A DNA stretch of 64,000 nt from Brucella rhizosphaerae (GCF_002252475.1 NZ_NNRK01000023.1:1-64000), one strand, 5' to 3'; positions 1 through 8,713 are shown, counted from the first letter of the stretch. Translations and numbers: made by a program. Notes: a model not told the origin generated them from the sequence alone.

Positions 1-468
1 CTTTGCGACACCATTGGCCCCTTTGGTGCCGTCATTACCGGGCTGGTTCGATCGGCCGCCCCATCCTCCACCTCGAGCATGCGGACCGCTGCCGCCTTGC
101 CCCCCAGTACCCTCCGAGGCTGAGGTCGAATTTTTACCCCCACCGCCACCGCCACCACCGCCTGAATAGGAGATGGCAGCGGCACCGGCGCCCCCCGCCC
201 GAGGGCGACTGATTGCATGTTGCCCGCCAGACCCGCCATGACCTGACACCTGCTGCGCCAGAACAGGAGCGGTAGACAATACAACAAGGCCTGACAAAGT
301 AGCCATGGTTGCGACAGCAGCAAGAACGCAAGACATCGCTGTCGATGCTCTGAGCAATTGTCTTCGGATTTGAATATTGAGGCTTATCTGCTCGACAGAA
401 CCTGTCTGTCCGCGATGGTATCGAGTAAGGACATAAGCTTTGCCTTGTCCTGAATCAAAATCAATCAT
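1..468 (-). CDS. Gly-rich exported autotransporter-like protein, N-terminal fragment
   Basis: Open reading frame on the minus strand that is still open at the left edge (156 codons visible). The N-terminus carries a long polar leader (about 44 residues, ending in a basic IRRQLLRAS stretch), then a hydrophobic segment and a likely signal peptidase site after APVLA (about residue 71). This resembles the extended signal peptides of large type V autotransporters. The mature part is glycine-rich (a run of nine Gly around residues 103-111, and many GG pairs) with little hydrophobic content. ATG at 468 has a purine-rich GCGAGGA directly before it, too close to be ideal; ATG at 336 is the alternative start. 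The beta-barrel domain, if present, lies outside the window. Autotransporter identity is inferred from leader and composition only; a Gly-rich secreted protein of another type is possible. Confidence 0.55.
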   Translation of the reverse strand, partial: MIDFDSGQGKAYVLTRYHRGQTGSVEQISLNIQIRRQLLRASTAMSCVLAAVATMATLSGLVVLSTAPVLAQQVSGHGGSGGQHAISRPRAGGAGAAAISYSGGGGGGGGGKNSTSASEGTGGQGGSGPHARGGGWGGRSNQPGNDGTKGANGVAK

Positions 469-582
469 TCCTCGCCGCCCCGAAATATATTCAAATCAGC
501 GAGTAGTTTCTGGTGTGTTTCCTTAAATCAGCAATAGCTTTAGGACCAATCGACATACAGGTTCAATGAATCAACAATTCTG

Positions 583-626
583 AACCTTAAAAGAAAGCCT
601 TCACCACCCGGTAAGATGGTGAAGGC
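583..626 (-). terminator. Rho-independent terminator after doeD
   Basis: Perfect 10-bp stem GCCTTCACCA (597-606) / TGGTGAAGGC (617-626). Read on the minus strand it is followed by a TTTCTTTT tract. It lies just downstream of the doeD stop codon and separates that operon from the autotransporter-like gene. Confidence 0.8.
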
Positions 627-652
627 AAGCATTGCGGGCCTAAAAGATCAGA

Positions 653-2026
653 TTAAGCAAATACAGTCGCAATTGCCTTTCGGGTGGCATCGACAATTTT
701 ATCGGCCTCTTCGCGTGTCAGACACAGAGGTGGTGCAAATCCGAGAATATCGCCTTCAGGCATGGCGCGAGCGATAACGCCGTTGGCAAGAAGTGCTGTA
801 GAAACCTGCGGGCCAATTTTCAACGATGGATCGAAAAACTTGCGGTCGTCACGATCTTCAACAAACTCGATAGCAGCCATCAACCCTTCACCGCGCACTT
901 CACCAACGTGCTTATGACCGCCAACGGCATCTTGCAACGCCTTGCGGAAATAAGCGCCGGTCGAACCCGCATTTTCCACGAGGTTCATTTCATCGATGAG
1001 CTTGAGATTGGCAACGCCAGCCGCGGCACAAATCGGATGCGCCGAATAAGTCCAACCGTGACCGATCGGCCCCATCTGATCGGAACCCTGTACCAGCACC
1101 TGCCACATGCGGTCAGAAACGATCGAACCGGAAAGCGGTGCGTAGGCCGATGTCAGCCCCTTGGCGATGGTGATCAGATCAGGCCTCATTCCATAATGAT
1201 CTGAGCCGAACATAGTGCCAAGACGTCCAAAGCCGGTGACCACTTCATCAGCGACCAGCAGAATGTCATAACGGTCAAGAACCGCCTGAATTTTCTGCCA
1301 GTAACCCGCAGGCGGTGGCACGATACCGCCCGTACCAAGAACCGGCTCACCAATAAACGCAGCAATTGTATCCGGCCCCTCAGCGAGGATCATTTCTTCG
1401 AGCTTGTCCGCACAATGTTGCGCAAACTGCTCTTCGCTCATCGAGCGATCCGCACGACGGAAATAATAAGGAGATTCCGTGTGCAGTATCGGCGCACGAG
1501 GCAGATCAAACGCGTTATGGAATGTTGCAAGACCGGTCATGCTTCCCGTCATGACGCCGGAGCCATGATAGCCGCGCCAGCGCGAAATGATCTTCTTCTT
1601 TTCCGGGCGGCCAAGAATATTATTGTAGTACCAGATCAGCTTGATGTTGGTTTCATTGGCATCAGAACCCGAAAGGCCGAAATATACGCGGCTCATATGT
1701 TCAGGTGCGCGATCAATGATCATCTTGGCGAGCGTAATCGATACTTCGGTGCCGTGGCCGACATAGGCGTGATAATAGGCAAGCTTGCGTGCCTGTTCGG
1801 CAATCGCATCAGCTATTTCTGTACGGCCATAACCAACATTGACGCAATAAAGGCCAGCGAAAGCATCCAGACTCTTGCGACCGTTCACATCGGCAATATA
1901 AACACCCTCGCCGCCTTCAATCACGCGCGTTGGCGTTTCACCACGTGCATGCATTCCCATATGCGTGGACGGATGAAAGAAATGATCGCGATCCCAGGCG
2001 GTGAGTTCGTTGCTAGTGTTCAACAT
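653..2026 (-). CDS. doeD: Class III omega-aminotransferase, probable DoeD (diaminobutyrate to aspartate semialdehyde)
   Basis: 457-residue PLP-dependent class III aminotransferase. The cofactor lysine is K289 in TIAKG and the PLP-ring aspartate is D260 in LLVADEVV; SGSDANE near 119-125 is the phosphate-binding region. Length and motifs fit the omega-amino acid:pyruvate transaminase group. Because it sits 29 bp downstream of the aldehyde dehydrogenase in an ectoine-degradation cluster, its likely job is transamination of L-2,4-diaminobutyrate to aspartate semialdehyde (DoeD/Atf). The family is promiscuous, so GABA, beta-alanine or putrescine activity cannot be excluded. The start ATG has a good AGGAAAGGAA ribosome site. 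It is the last gene of the minus-strand arm. Confidence 0.8.
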   Translation of the reverse strand: MLNTSNELTAWDRDHFFHPSTHMGMHARGETPTRVIEGGEGVYIADVNGRKSLDAFAGLYCVNVGYGRTEIADAIAEQARKLAYYHAYVGHGTEVSITLAKMIIDRAPEHMSRVYFGLSGSDANETNIKLIWYYNNILGRPEKKKIISRWRGYHGSGVMTGSMTGLATFHNAFDLPRAPILHTESPYYFRRADRSMSEEQFAQHCADKLEEMILAEGPDTIAAFIGEPVLGTGGIVPPPAGYWQKIQAVLDRYDILLVADEVVTGFGRLGTMFGSDHYGMRPDLITIAKGLTSAYAPLSGSIVSDRMWQVLVQGSDQMGPIGHGWTYSAHPICAAAGVANLKLIDEMNLVENAGSTGAYFRKALQDAVGGHKHVGEVRGEGLMAAIEFVEDRDDRKFFDPSLKIGPQVSTALLANGVIARAMPEGDILGFAPPLCLTREEADKIVDATRKAIATVFA

Positions 2027-2055
2027 GGTTATGTTCCTTTCCTGTCGCTACGCTT

Positions 2056-3552
2056 TCACGCAGCAGTATCAATGCAGAGATATTTGAGTTCGGTGAAGGC
2101 TTCGATGCCCTGATGTGAGCCTTCTCGGCCAAGCCCGGATTGTTTCCAGCCACCAAAAGGGATCGGCGCACCGGTTATTTTTGCGCGATTGATGGCCACC
2201 ATTCCGTATTCCAGCGCGCGCCCCATTCGCAGCTGCCGCGCACCGTTCGATGTCACCACATACGCGACGAGGCCATATTGCGTAGCATTGGCGCGGATGA
2301 TGACTTCTTCTTCGTCATCAAAGACCGAGATTGCAGCGACTGGACCAAATGTCTCTTCGTGCATGATCGTCGCGTCGTCAGACACATTGGTCAGCAATGT
2401 AGGCTCGAAGAATAGCGTATGGTCACCAATCCGCTTGCCGCCCACTTCGATGTTGGCGCCGCGTTGTTCCGCATCGCGAACCTGTTCCTCGATTTTATCA
2501 ACCGCACGACTATGCATCATCGGTCCGATTTCGACATCCGCATCAAGGCCATTACCTGTTTTCAAGCTGCATATACGCGCTGCAAAAGCTTTCGTGAAAG
2601 CCGGAAGAATATCGCGCTGAACAAAGATACGGTTGGCAGCAAGACAATCCTGTCCCGAAGTTGCAAACTTCGCGGCCATGGCCACATCAACCGCACGGCC
2701 GACATCGGCATCATTGAAAATGATCAGAGGCGCGTGCCCGCCAAGCTCCATCACAAGCCGTTTGACAGTTGCTGCACATTTGGTGGCAATCAGCTTTCCA
2801 ATTTCAGTGGAGCCCGTGAAGCTCAATGCCCGCACGCGGTCATCGCGGCATAGCACATCGACGATTGGAGCGGCCTTGCCAGTCACGACATTGAAAATAC
2901 CGGACGGAAGTCCGGCACGTTCTGCAAGCTCGGCCAATGCGAGCGCTGAAAGTGGTGTTTCCGACGATGGGTGCACGACAACTGGACAGCCTGCGGCTAT
3001 TGCCGCCGCCGCCTTTCGGGTGATCATGGCGTTTGGAAAATTCCAGGGTGTCACAAGACCCACAACGCCCAGTGCTTCGCGCCGCACCAGCATTTCCGCG
3101 TTGGGCAGATGGCTTGCGATGGTTTCACCGTTAAGGCGCTTACCTTCTTCTGCAAACCATTCGATGAAAGCCGCGCCATAATCGATTTCACCACGCGATT
3201 CATCCAGCGGCTTGCCCTGCTCAAGCGTCATCAGCAATGCCAGATCTTCGCGGTTTGCCAGAATGAGCTCATACCAACGACGCAAAATCGCAGCCCGTTC
3301 CTGTGGCAGCTTATTGCGCCATTGAGGAAAGGCCTTTTCTGCGGCATTGATGGCCAGTATTGTTTGTGCGTCACTCAGGCTTGCGACGCGCGCCAGCCGT
3401 TGCCCGGTTGCCGGGTCGAGAACGGCAAAAGTCTCAGCCTGTTCTCCCGCAACCCAGCGCCCGTCGATATAAGCGAGCTCGCGAAAAAGATGTTTGTCCC
3501 GAAGCCTGCTAAGCCCGTCATGTTGTATCGGATGATCCAAAACGGCATTCAT
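2056..3552 (-). CDS. doeC: NAD(P)-dependent semialdehyde dehydrogenase (DoeC/GabD family)
   Basis: 498-residue aldehyde dehydrogenase of the succinate-semialdehyde family. Catalytic Cys303 lies in SGQDCLAAN, the general-base Glu269 in VMELGGHAP, and the oxyanion Asn171 in TPWNFP. In ectoine degradation this enzyme (DoeC/Ssd) oxidises aspartate semialdehyde to aspartate, and it is paired here with the aminotransferase that would make that aldehyde. An oddity is that the lysine usually found in the cofactor-binding VxKP motif is histidine (VVVHPSSETP, about 191-200), which may alter NAD/NADP handling. Start ATG is preceded by GGGAGAAG. Generic succinate-semialdehyde dehydrogenase activity remains possible. 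Confidence 0.85.
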   Translation of the reverse strand: MNAVLDHPIQHDGLSRLRDKHLFRELAYIDGRWVAGEQAETFAVLDPATGQRLARVASLSDAQTILAINAAEKAFPQWRNKLPQERAAILRRWYELILANREDLALLMTLEQGKPLDESRGEIDYGAAFIEWFAEEGKRLNGETIASHLPNAEMLVRREALGVVGLVTPWNFPNAMITRKAAAAIAAGCPVVVHPSSETPLSALALAELAERAGLPSGIFNVVTGKAAPIVDVLCRDDRVRALSFTGSTEIGKLIATKCAATVKRLVMELGGHAPLIIFNDADVGRAVDVAMAAKFATSGQDCLAANRIFVQRDILPAFTKAFAARICSLKTGNGLDADVEIGPMMHSRAVDKIEEQVRDAEQRGANIEVGGKRIGDHTLFFEPTLLTNVSDDATIMHEETFGPVAAISVFDDEEEVIIRANATQYGLVAYVVTSNGARQLRMGRALEYGMVAINRAKITGAPIPFGGWKQSGLGREGSHQGIEAFTELKYLCIDTAA

Positions 3553-3669
3553 TGTGCTTCTCCCAATTCTGGAAGAAACATCTCACAGGATGAGATTGCA
3601 TTCGGACCAAAGGCGTGACAGCGAACAGAGGAATTGGACTAAACTTGCTAGTCAAACAGCTCGTTTGGA

Positions 3670-4167
3670 CTATTCAACAATGTCGGACAGCAGTGACAGC
3701 GGCACACCGGTCTTCTCATCTTTGACAAGCTTGGTCACGATGTAAGTGAAATAGCGCTCGATGCCGATATTCTGATCCAACAACCGATCAATAAGACGCT
3801 GATAGCCGTCAATATCGCGGGCCATTATCATCAGAAAATAATCTATGCCCCCGCCAACCGACCAGCACGAGACAATCTCGGGAATGACTGCAATCGCGCG
3901 CTCGAAGCGGTCGAAATCGCTCTGGCGGTGATTGCCAAGCGTTATCTGCACCATCACATGCGCGATAGGAGCAATTTTGCGATAGGCAATTCGCGCATGA
4001 TAGCCCGTAACAACGCCCGCCTCTTCCAGCTTGCGCAGCCGCAGCCAGCACGGGGTCGGTGACAATCCCACCTGCTCGGCAAGTGCAAGCTTGGTGATCC
4101 GCGCGTTCTGTTGCACCGCTTCCAGAATGCGAAGATCGACAGCATCAAGCTTGATGGCGGATTTCAT
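3670..4167 (-). CDS. doeX: Lrp/AsnC-family transcriptional regulator of the ectoine cluster
   Basis: 165 residues, the usual Lrp/AsnC size. The N-terminal winged helix-turn-helix spans about residues 8-55 (LDAVDLRILEAVQQNARITK, then LSPTPCWLRLRKLEEAG), followed by the RAM ligand-binding domain. Such a regulator (AsnC/DoeX) accompanies ectoine catabolic genes in many proteobacteria, where it responds to pathway intermediates. It starts a minus-strand arm (regulator, doeC, doeD; 117 bp before doeC) and is divergent from eutB, an ideal position to control both arms. No strong ribosome site is visible before its ATG, so it may be poorly translated. Confidence 0.85.
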   Translation of the reverse strand: MKSAIKLDAVDLRILEAVQQNARITKLALAEQVGLSPTPCWLRLRKLEEAGVVTGYHARIAYRKIAPIAHVMVQITLGNHRQSDFDRFERAIAVIPEIVSCWSVGGGIDYFLMIMARDIDGYQRLIDRLLDQNIGIERYFTYIVTKLVKDEKTGVPLSLLSDIVE

Positions 4168-4365
4168 TATATCGGTCCAATATAAGTGAGCATTTGCATT
4201 TCAAGGCCATTCTCATTGGCATGGTCGCATATCGCAGGCAAGACCACGCCAATAAAAAGTCGGCTTCGATCAATATTGTAATGATCCAATATAATCATTG
4301 ACACGATGTAATTGGTCTTTCACACATATAGGCAAGAACAAAAATCAAATATATGGGGAACGAGA
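4168..4365. promoter_or_regulatory. Divergent control region between AsnC/Lrp gene and eutB operon
   Basis: AT-rich intergenic DNA. A 10-bp direct repeat TCCAATATAA occurs at 4176-4185, just upstream of the asnC-type start, and at 4285-4294. The second copy lies inside an imperfect dyad AATGAT (4280-4285) / ATCATT (4294-4299). A TTGACA hexamer is at 4298-4303, but no well-spaced -10 is obvious. These are candidate sites for the AsnC/Lrp protein or EnuR; the assignment is inference. Confidence 0.4.
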
Positions 4366-4488
4366 ATGCGACCTGACGGTTTCGCATATGGTGCTTTATT
4401 GCGCCCTCAATTTGCTTGTCTGATGCGAAGAAGCGCTTTGTTCAGTGCAGCTCTCCCCATTTCAACACCGCCTGGAACGGTGGTGTGA
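4366..4488 (+). CDS. Possible 40-codon leader peptide upstream of eutB
   Basis: Small open frame of 40 codons with a strong ribosome site (GGGGAACGAG, 2 bases before the ATG). Its TGA stop (4486-4488) directly touches the ATG of eutB at 4489, in the same reading frame. The peptide starts MRPDGFAYG and has no recognisable domain. It could be a leader that couples translation to eutB, or a relic of an N-terminal extension closed by a stop codon. An inverted repeat ATGCGA/TCGCAT (4366-4387) overlaps its start. Expression is unproven. Confidence 0.3.
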   Translation: MRPDGFAYGALLRPQFACLMRRSALFSAALPISTPPGTVV

Positions 4489-5484
4489 ATGTCGGGAAAT
4501 GTGTCGCAAATGATCAATCTCAACGAAATAGAGCAAGCACAAGACAGGCTGAACGGCCACGTCAAACGAACGCCGCTGATCCGCTCCGAAAGCCTCAGCA
4601 AACACTCAGGCGTACCGGTTTTTCTCAAACTTGAAAACCGTCAGCCAACAGGCAGCTTCAAACTGCGCGGTGCAACAAATGCAGTTCTCAGCCTGTCTGA
4701 GAGCGAACGTAAGCGCGGACTTGTCACCGCCTCCACCGGCAATCACGGACGCGCATTAGCGCATACTGCATCTACACTGGGATTGACGGCCACAATCTGT
4801 CTTTCATCGCTCGTGCCGCGCAACAAGGTCGAAGCTATCCGCGAGCTGGGCGCTGATGTGCGCGTCATCGGTAAATCTCAGGACGATGCGATGGAAGAAG
4901 TCGTGCGTCTTGCGCGTGATGAAGACATGAATGCCATCCCGCCCTTTGATGATCCCCGCATTATCGCTGGTCAGGGAACCATAGGGCTGGAAATTATAGA
5001 AGACCTCCCCGAGCTGGACACAGTGCTTATTCCACTTTCGGGCGGAGGACTTGCCGCCGGAGTGGCTGCTGCCGTGAAAGCAAAACGCCCGCAAGTGCGG
5101 GTAATTGGAATTTCAATGCAACGCGGTGCTGCCATGCAGGCGAGCCTTGAAGCGGGTAAGCCGGTCAATGTTGAGGAACTGGATACGCTGGCGGATTCTC
5201 TTGGCGGCGGAATTGGTCTCGACAACCGCTGGACCTTCACCATGTGTCGCGCCCTGCTTGATGATGTGATCCTGCTCGACGAGGAAGAGATTGCCGCAGG
5301 CATCCGCCATGCAGCGTTGCAGGAAGGCGAGACCATTGAAGGAGCTGCGGCTGTCGGCATTGCCGCCTTGCTTGCCGGAAAAATCAAAGCTTCCAGTCCA
5401 ATCGCGATCATTATTTCGGGCGGAAATATTGATCCCGAACAGCATCGCGCAATCATGGAAGATAGCTATCGGAGGGCTGGCTGA
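4489..5484 (+). CDS. eutB: Hydroxyectoine utilization dehydratase EutB
   Basis: 331-residue fold-type II PLP enzyme of the threonine/serine dehydratase family. The cofactor lysine is K58 in PTGSFKLRG and the phosphate-binding glycine loop is SGGGLAAG at 184-191. There is no C-terminal regulatory ACT domain, as for catabolic dehydratases. The position before an ornithine-cyclodeaminase homologue and doeA/doeB is diagnostic of EutB, proposed to act with EutA and EutC in converting hydroxyectoine to ectoine. The true start may be the ATG here or the one seven codons later at 4510; neither has a strong ribosome site. It overlaps eutC by one base. EutA is not found nearby. Confidence 0.85.
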   Translation: MSGNVSQMINLNEIEQAQDRLNGHVKRTPLIRSESLSKHSGVPVFLKLENRQPTGSFKLRGATNAVLSLSESERKRGLVTASTGNHGRALAHTASTLGLTATICLSSLVPRNKVEAIRELGADVRVIGKSQDDAMEEVVRLARDEDMNAIPPFDDPRIIAGQGTIGLEIIEDLPELDTVLIPLSGGGLAAGVAAAVKAKRPQVRVIGISMQRGAAMQASLEAGKPVNVEELDTLADSLGGGIGLDNRWTFTMCRALLDDVILLDEEEIAAGIRHAALQEGETIEGAAAVGIAALLAGKIKASSPIAIIISGGNIDPEQHRAIMEDSYRRAG

Positions 5485-6500
5485 TGGCCGAAATGCGAAT
5501 TCTCACCGAAACTGATTTGCGTCAGATTATATCGCTGGATCTTGAAAGTGTGACTTGTGTGGAGGACGCTTTTCGTGCGCTCGCAAGCGGAGGTGTTAGT
5601 ATGCCCCCCATCCTGCGCCTCGATATTCCGACCGAACGCGGCGAAGTCGATGTGAAAACCGCCTACATTCCCGGACTGGACAGCTTTGCTATCAAAATCA
5701 GCCCCGGCTTTTTCAATAATCCTTCCATCGGCCTGCCATCTACCAATGGGCTGATGATCCAGTTTTCAGCCAAGACCGGACTGATCGAAGCGCTGCTGTT
5801 GGACAATGGATATCTGACCGACGTGCGTACAGCTGCGGCTGGCGCAGTAGCCGCAAAATATCTGTCGCGTGCCGACGCAAATATAGCCACTATCTTTGGT
5901 GCAGGCATGCAAGCCAGGCTGCAATTGCAAGCGCTCACGCTTGTTCGCCCGATTAAGGAAGCGCGTATTTGGGCTCGCGATCATCTGAAAGCAGAGCAGA
6001 CGGCCAAAGACATCACCGATGCGCTTGGCATTCCAGTCAAAGCCATGGCCGATGCGCGCGAGGCCTGCCGCGATGCGGATATCATTGTCACGACGACCCC
6101 TTCAGAAACGCCGCTCCTCAAGGCTGAATGGCTGGAACCCGGCCAACATATCACCGCCATGGGCTCTGATGCAGAACACAAGAACGAGCTTGATCCGTCA
6201 ATCTTCAAACGCCCGATCATCTATGTCGCGGATAGTCTGAAACAGACACGCAGGCTCGGCGAATTGCATCATGCAATCACCGCAGGGACTGTCGCATCGG
6301 ATGCAACCTTCCCGGAACTCGGCCAGATTATTCTTGAAGCCGAAACGTTTCACCGTGAGCCCGACGCCATCACGGTCTGCGATCTGACCGGAACAGGTAT
6401 TCAGGACACAGCCATTGCCCGTCTCGCAACACAGCGTGCAAGCGCTCACGACGCGGGCGCCAAAATCGATTCAAACAAAAAAGCAGGAGCCAGCCGATGA
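5484..6500 (+). CDS. eutC: Ectoine utilization protein EutC (ornithine cyclodeaminase family)
   Basis: 338 residues of the ornithine cyclodeaminase/mu-crystallin family. The NAD-binding Rossmann loop GAGMQAR is at 139-145, and the N-terminal substrate-binding lobe includes KISPGF at 71-76. Family members deaminate or reduce small amino acids. In ectoine loci the protein, called EutC, is thought to work with EutB in hydroxyectoine processing. The stop codon overlaps the start of doeA by four bases, indicating translational coupling. Ornithine cyclodeaminase proper is the alternative, but context favours EutC. Confidence 0.85.
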   Translation: MAEMRILTETDLRQIISLDLESVTCVEDAFRALASGGVSMPPILRLDIPTERGEVDVKTAYIPGLDSFAIKISPGFFNNPSIGLPSTNGLMIQFSAKTGLIEALLLDNGYLTDVRTAAAGAVAAKYLSRADANIATIFGAGMQARLQLQALTLVRPIKEARIWARDHLKAEQTAKDITDALGIPVKAMADAREACRDADIIVTTTPSETPLLKAEWLEPGQHITAMGSDAEHKNELDPSIFKRPIIYVADSLKQTRRLGELHHAITAGTVASDATFPELGQIILEAETFHREPDAITVCDLTGTGIQDTAIARLATQRASAHDAGAKIDSNKKAGASR

Positions 6501-7675
6501 GTGCGGAACTCAACTTCACCCGCGCGGAATACGACCAGCGCGTTGCAAAAACCCGCCGTGCAATGGAGAAGGCAGGTGTCGATCTTATCATCGTCACCGA
6601 CCCATCGAACATGCACTGGCTCACCGGTTATGACGGCTGGTCCTTCTATGTCCACCAATGCGTGGTGCTGGCGATGGACGGCGAACCGATCTGGTACGGT
6701 CGCGGTCAGGATGGCAATGGCGCAAAGCGCACGGCTTGGATCTCACACGACAATATTATCGGCTATCCGGATCATTACGTCCAATCGCTGGAACGTCATC
6801 CGATGGATCTTCTGGCTTCGATCCTTGAGGAAAAGGGTTGGGGCAACAAGACGATAGCCGTCGAGTTCGATAATTACTGGTATACGGCTGCTGCACATCA
6901 CGCCTTGCAGAAGCACCTCCCAAATGCCCGGTTCAAAGATGCGCAGGGCCTCGTCAACTGGCAACGTGCAATCAAAAGTGCGACCGAAATCGACTATATG
7001 CGCAAGGCTGGCCGCATCGTCGAAGCCATGCACCAACGCATCGCTGAAAAGATCGAACCGGGTATGCGCAAATGCGATCTCGTGGCGGAGATTTATGACG
7101 CAGGCACTCGTGGCGTCGATGGTTTTGGTGGCGATTATCCGGCAATCGTACCCTTGCTGCCATCTGGCCCGGATGCATCCGCACCGCATCTTACATGGAA
7201 CGATCTGCCCATGAAAACCGGCGAAGGCACGTTCTTCGAGATTGCCGGTTGCTACAAGCGCTATCATTGCCCGCTTTCGCGCACAGTCTTTCTCGGCAAG
7301 CCAACACAGGCTTTCCTTGATGCTGAAAAGGCGACGCTAGAGGGCATGGAGGCCGGTCTGGCGGCGGCTCGTCCCGGCAATACCTGCGAAGATATCGCCA
7401 ATGGCTTTTTTGCGGTCTTGAAGAAATACGGCATCATCAAAGATAACCGTACCGGTTATTCGATCGGTCTGTCCTATCCGCCGGATTGGGGCGAACGCAC
7501 CATGAGCCTTCGTCCGGGTGATCGCACAGAACTGCAACCGGGCATGACCTTCCATTTCATGACGGGCCTTTGGCTTGAAACCATGGGGCTGGAAATCACC
7601 GAGAGTATCGTCATTACCGAAACAGGTGTCGAGTGCTTGTCGAATGTGCCACGCAAGCTTCTGGTCAAGGATTAA
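6497..7675 (+). CDS. doeA: Ectoine hydrolase DoeA (EutD)
   Basis: 392-residue M24-type (creatinase/aminopeptidase P fold) protein with an N-terminal creatinase-like domain (about 1-165, including MHWLTGYDGW) and a C-terminal pita-bread domain. DoeA/EutD opens the ectoine ring to N-alpha-acetyl-L-2,4-diaminobutyrate. That intermediate is the substrate of the adjacent deacetylase and the reported inducer for EnuR. Hydrolase and deacetylase are known to form a complex in related organisms, consistent with their adjacency here (9-bp gap). A generic Xaa-Pro peptidase is the alternative, but length, context and partner genes make DoeA very likely. Confidence 0.92.
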   Translation: MSAELNFTRAEYDQRVAKTRRAMEKAGVDLIIVTDPSNMHWLTGYDGWSFYVHQCVVLAMDGEPIWYGRGQDGNGAKRTAWISHDNIIGYPDHYVQSLERHPMDLLASILEEKGWGNKTIAVEFDNYWYTAAAHHALQKHLPNARFKDAQGLVNWQRAIKSATEIDYMRKAGRIVEAMHQRIAEKIEPGMRKCDLVAEIYDAGTRGVDGFGGDYPAIVPLLPSGPDASAPHLTWNDLPMKTGEGTFFEIAGCYKRYHCPLSRTVFLGKPTQAFLDAEKATLEGMEAGLAAARPGNTCEDIANGFFAVLKKYGIIKDNRTGYSIGLSYPPDWGERTMSLRPGDRTELQPGMTFHFMTGLWLETMGLEITESIVITETGVECLSNVPRKLLVKD

Positions 7676-7684
7676 GGTGTCGCG

Positions 7685-8713
7685 ATGATGCATACTTCGC
7701 CGCCTTTCCGTCCTTCTCCGATCACGGCGACCGTCGATCTTAATCGCGATGGCGTGCAGCACGGCCACTTGCGGCTACCCTGGTCACGAGACGATTCCGC
7801 GTGGGGTTCGCTCATGTTGCCCATTTGCGTCATTCGCAATGGCGACGGCCCCACAGCCCTTCTAACGGGCGGCAATCACGGTGATGAATATGAAGGGCCG
7901 GTTGCACTCTACGATCTCGCCGCCAATCTGAAACCGGCTGAGATCAATGGGCGCGTTATCATTGTGCCTGCTATGAACTTTCCAGCCTTCATGGCCGGAA
8001 CACGCACATCACCGATAGACAAAGGTAATCTCAACCGCAGCTTTCCCGGACGCCCGGATGGAACGGTTACGGAAAAGATCGCCGATTATTTTACGCGCTA
8101 TCTGCTGCCCACAGCCGATATCGTCATGGACTTTCACTCAGGCGGTCGCACACTTGATTTCCTACCCTATGCGGCTGCCCATGCCCTGCCCGATACGGCT
8201 CAGGAGGCGCATTGCTTCGCTGCCGTCAAAGCATTCTCCGCACCCTTTTCGATGCGGATGATCGAGATCGATGCTGTAGGCATGTACGATACAACTGCAG
8301 AAGAAGCAGGCAAAGTCTTTGTGACGACAGAGCTTTCCGGCGGCGGCACGATCTCGGCGCGCACAGCAACAATCGCCAAACGCGGAATTCGCAACCTTTT
8401 GCGTCATGCAGGCATTCTGAAAGGTGAAGTCGAACTGTCTCCCACCATATGGCTCGATATGCCGTCGCAGGAATGCTTCGGCTTCGCAGATACAGAAGGG
8501 CTTCTGGAACCACTTGTCGATCTTGGTGCAGAGGTGCGCAAGGGCGATGTTATCGCCCGCGTTCATTCTGTTACCCGTACCGGTGGCGCACCGCAGGAAT
8601 ATCGCGCTGCTCTCGACGGCATTCTTGCCGCTCGTCATTTTCCGGGTCTGATCAAGATGGGCGATTGCCTTTCAGTGATCGCAACAATCAGTGAGGAACC
8701 AACCTCGTCTTAA
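7685..8713 (+). CDS. doeB: N-alpha-acetyl-L-2,4-diaminobutyrate deacetylase DoeB (EutE)
   Basis: 342-residue zinc deacylase of the succinylglutamate desuccinylase/aspartoacylase group. The zinc motif GGNHGDEYEG gives H65 and E68, and a downstream DFHSGG supplies the third ligand. The C-terminal segment is the beta-rich domain typical of the group. DoeB/EutE releases acetate and yields L-2,4-diaminobutyrate, which feeds DoeD and DoeC. Two consecutive ATG codons (7685, 7688) are possible starts. A 72-bp gap separates it from ehuB. Confidence 0.92.
   Translation: MMHTSPPFRPSPITATVDLNRDGVQHGHLRLPWSRDDSAWGSLMLPICVIRNGDGPTALLTGGNHGDEYEGPVALYDLAANLKPAEINGRVIIVPAMNFPAFMAGTRTSPIDKGNLNRSFPGRPDGTVTEKIADYFTRYLLPTADIVMDFHSGGRTLDFLPYAAAHALPDTAQEAHCFAAVKAFSAPFSMRMIEIDAVGMYDTTAEEAGKVFVTTELSGGGTISARTATIAKRGIRNLLRHAGILKGEVELSPTIWLDMPSQECFGFADTEGLLEPLVDLGAEVRKGDVIARVHSVTRTGGAPQEYRAALDGILAARHFPGLIKMGDCLSVIATISEEPTSS

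Noticed and set aside
3-212. Plus-strand Arg/His/Pro-rich frame at the left edge
   Set aside because: Antisense of the Gly-rich exported protein frame; composition results from GGC/GGT codons read backwards.
1415-2113. Long plus-strand frame opposite the aminotransferase and dehydrogenase genes
   Set aside because: Antisense to doeD/doeC with no ribosome site or family resemblance; the minus-strand genes have full catalytic motifs.
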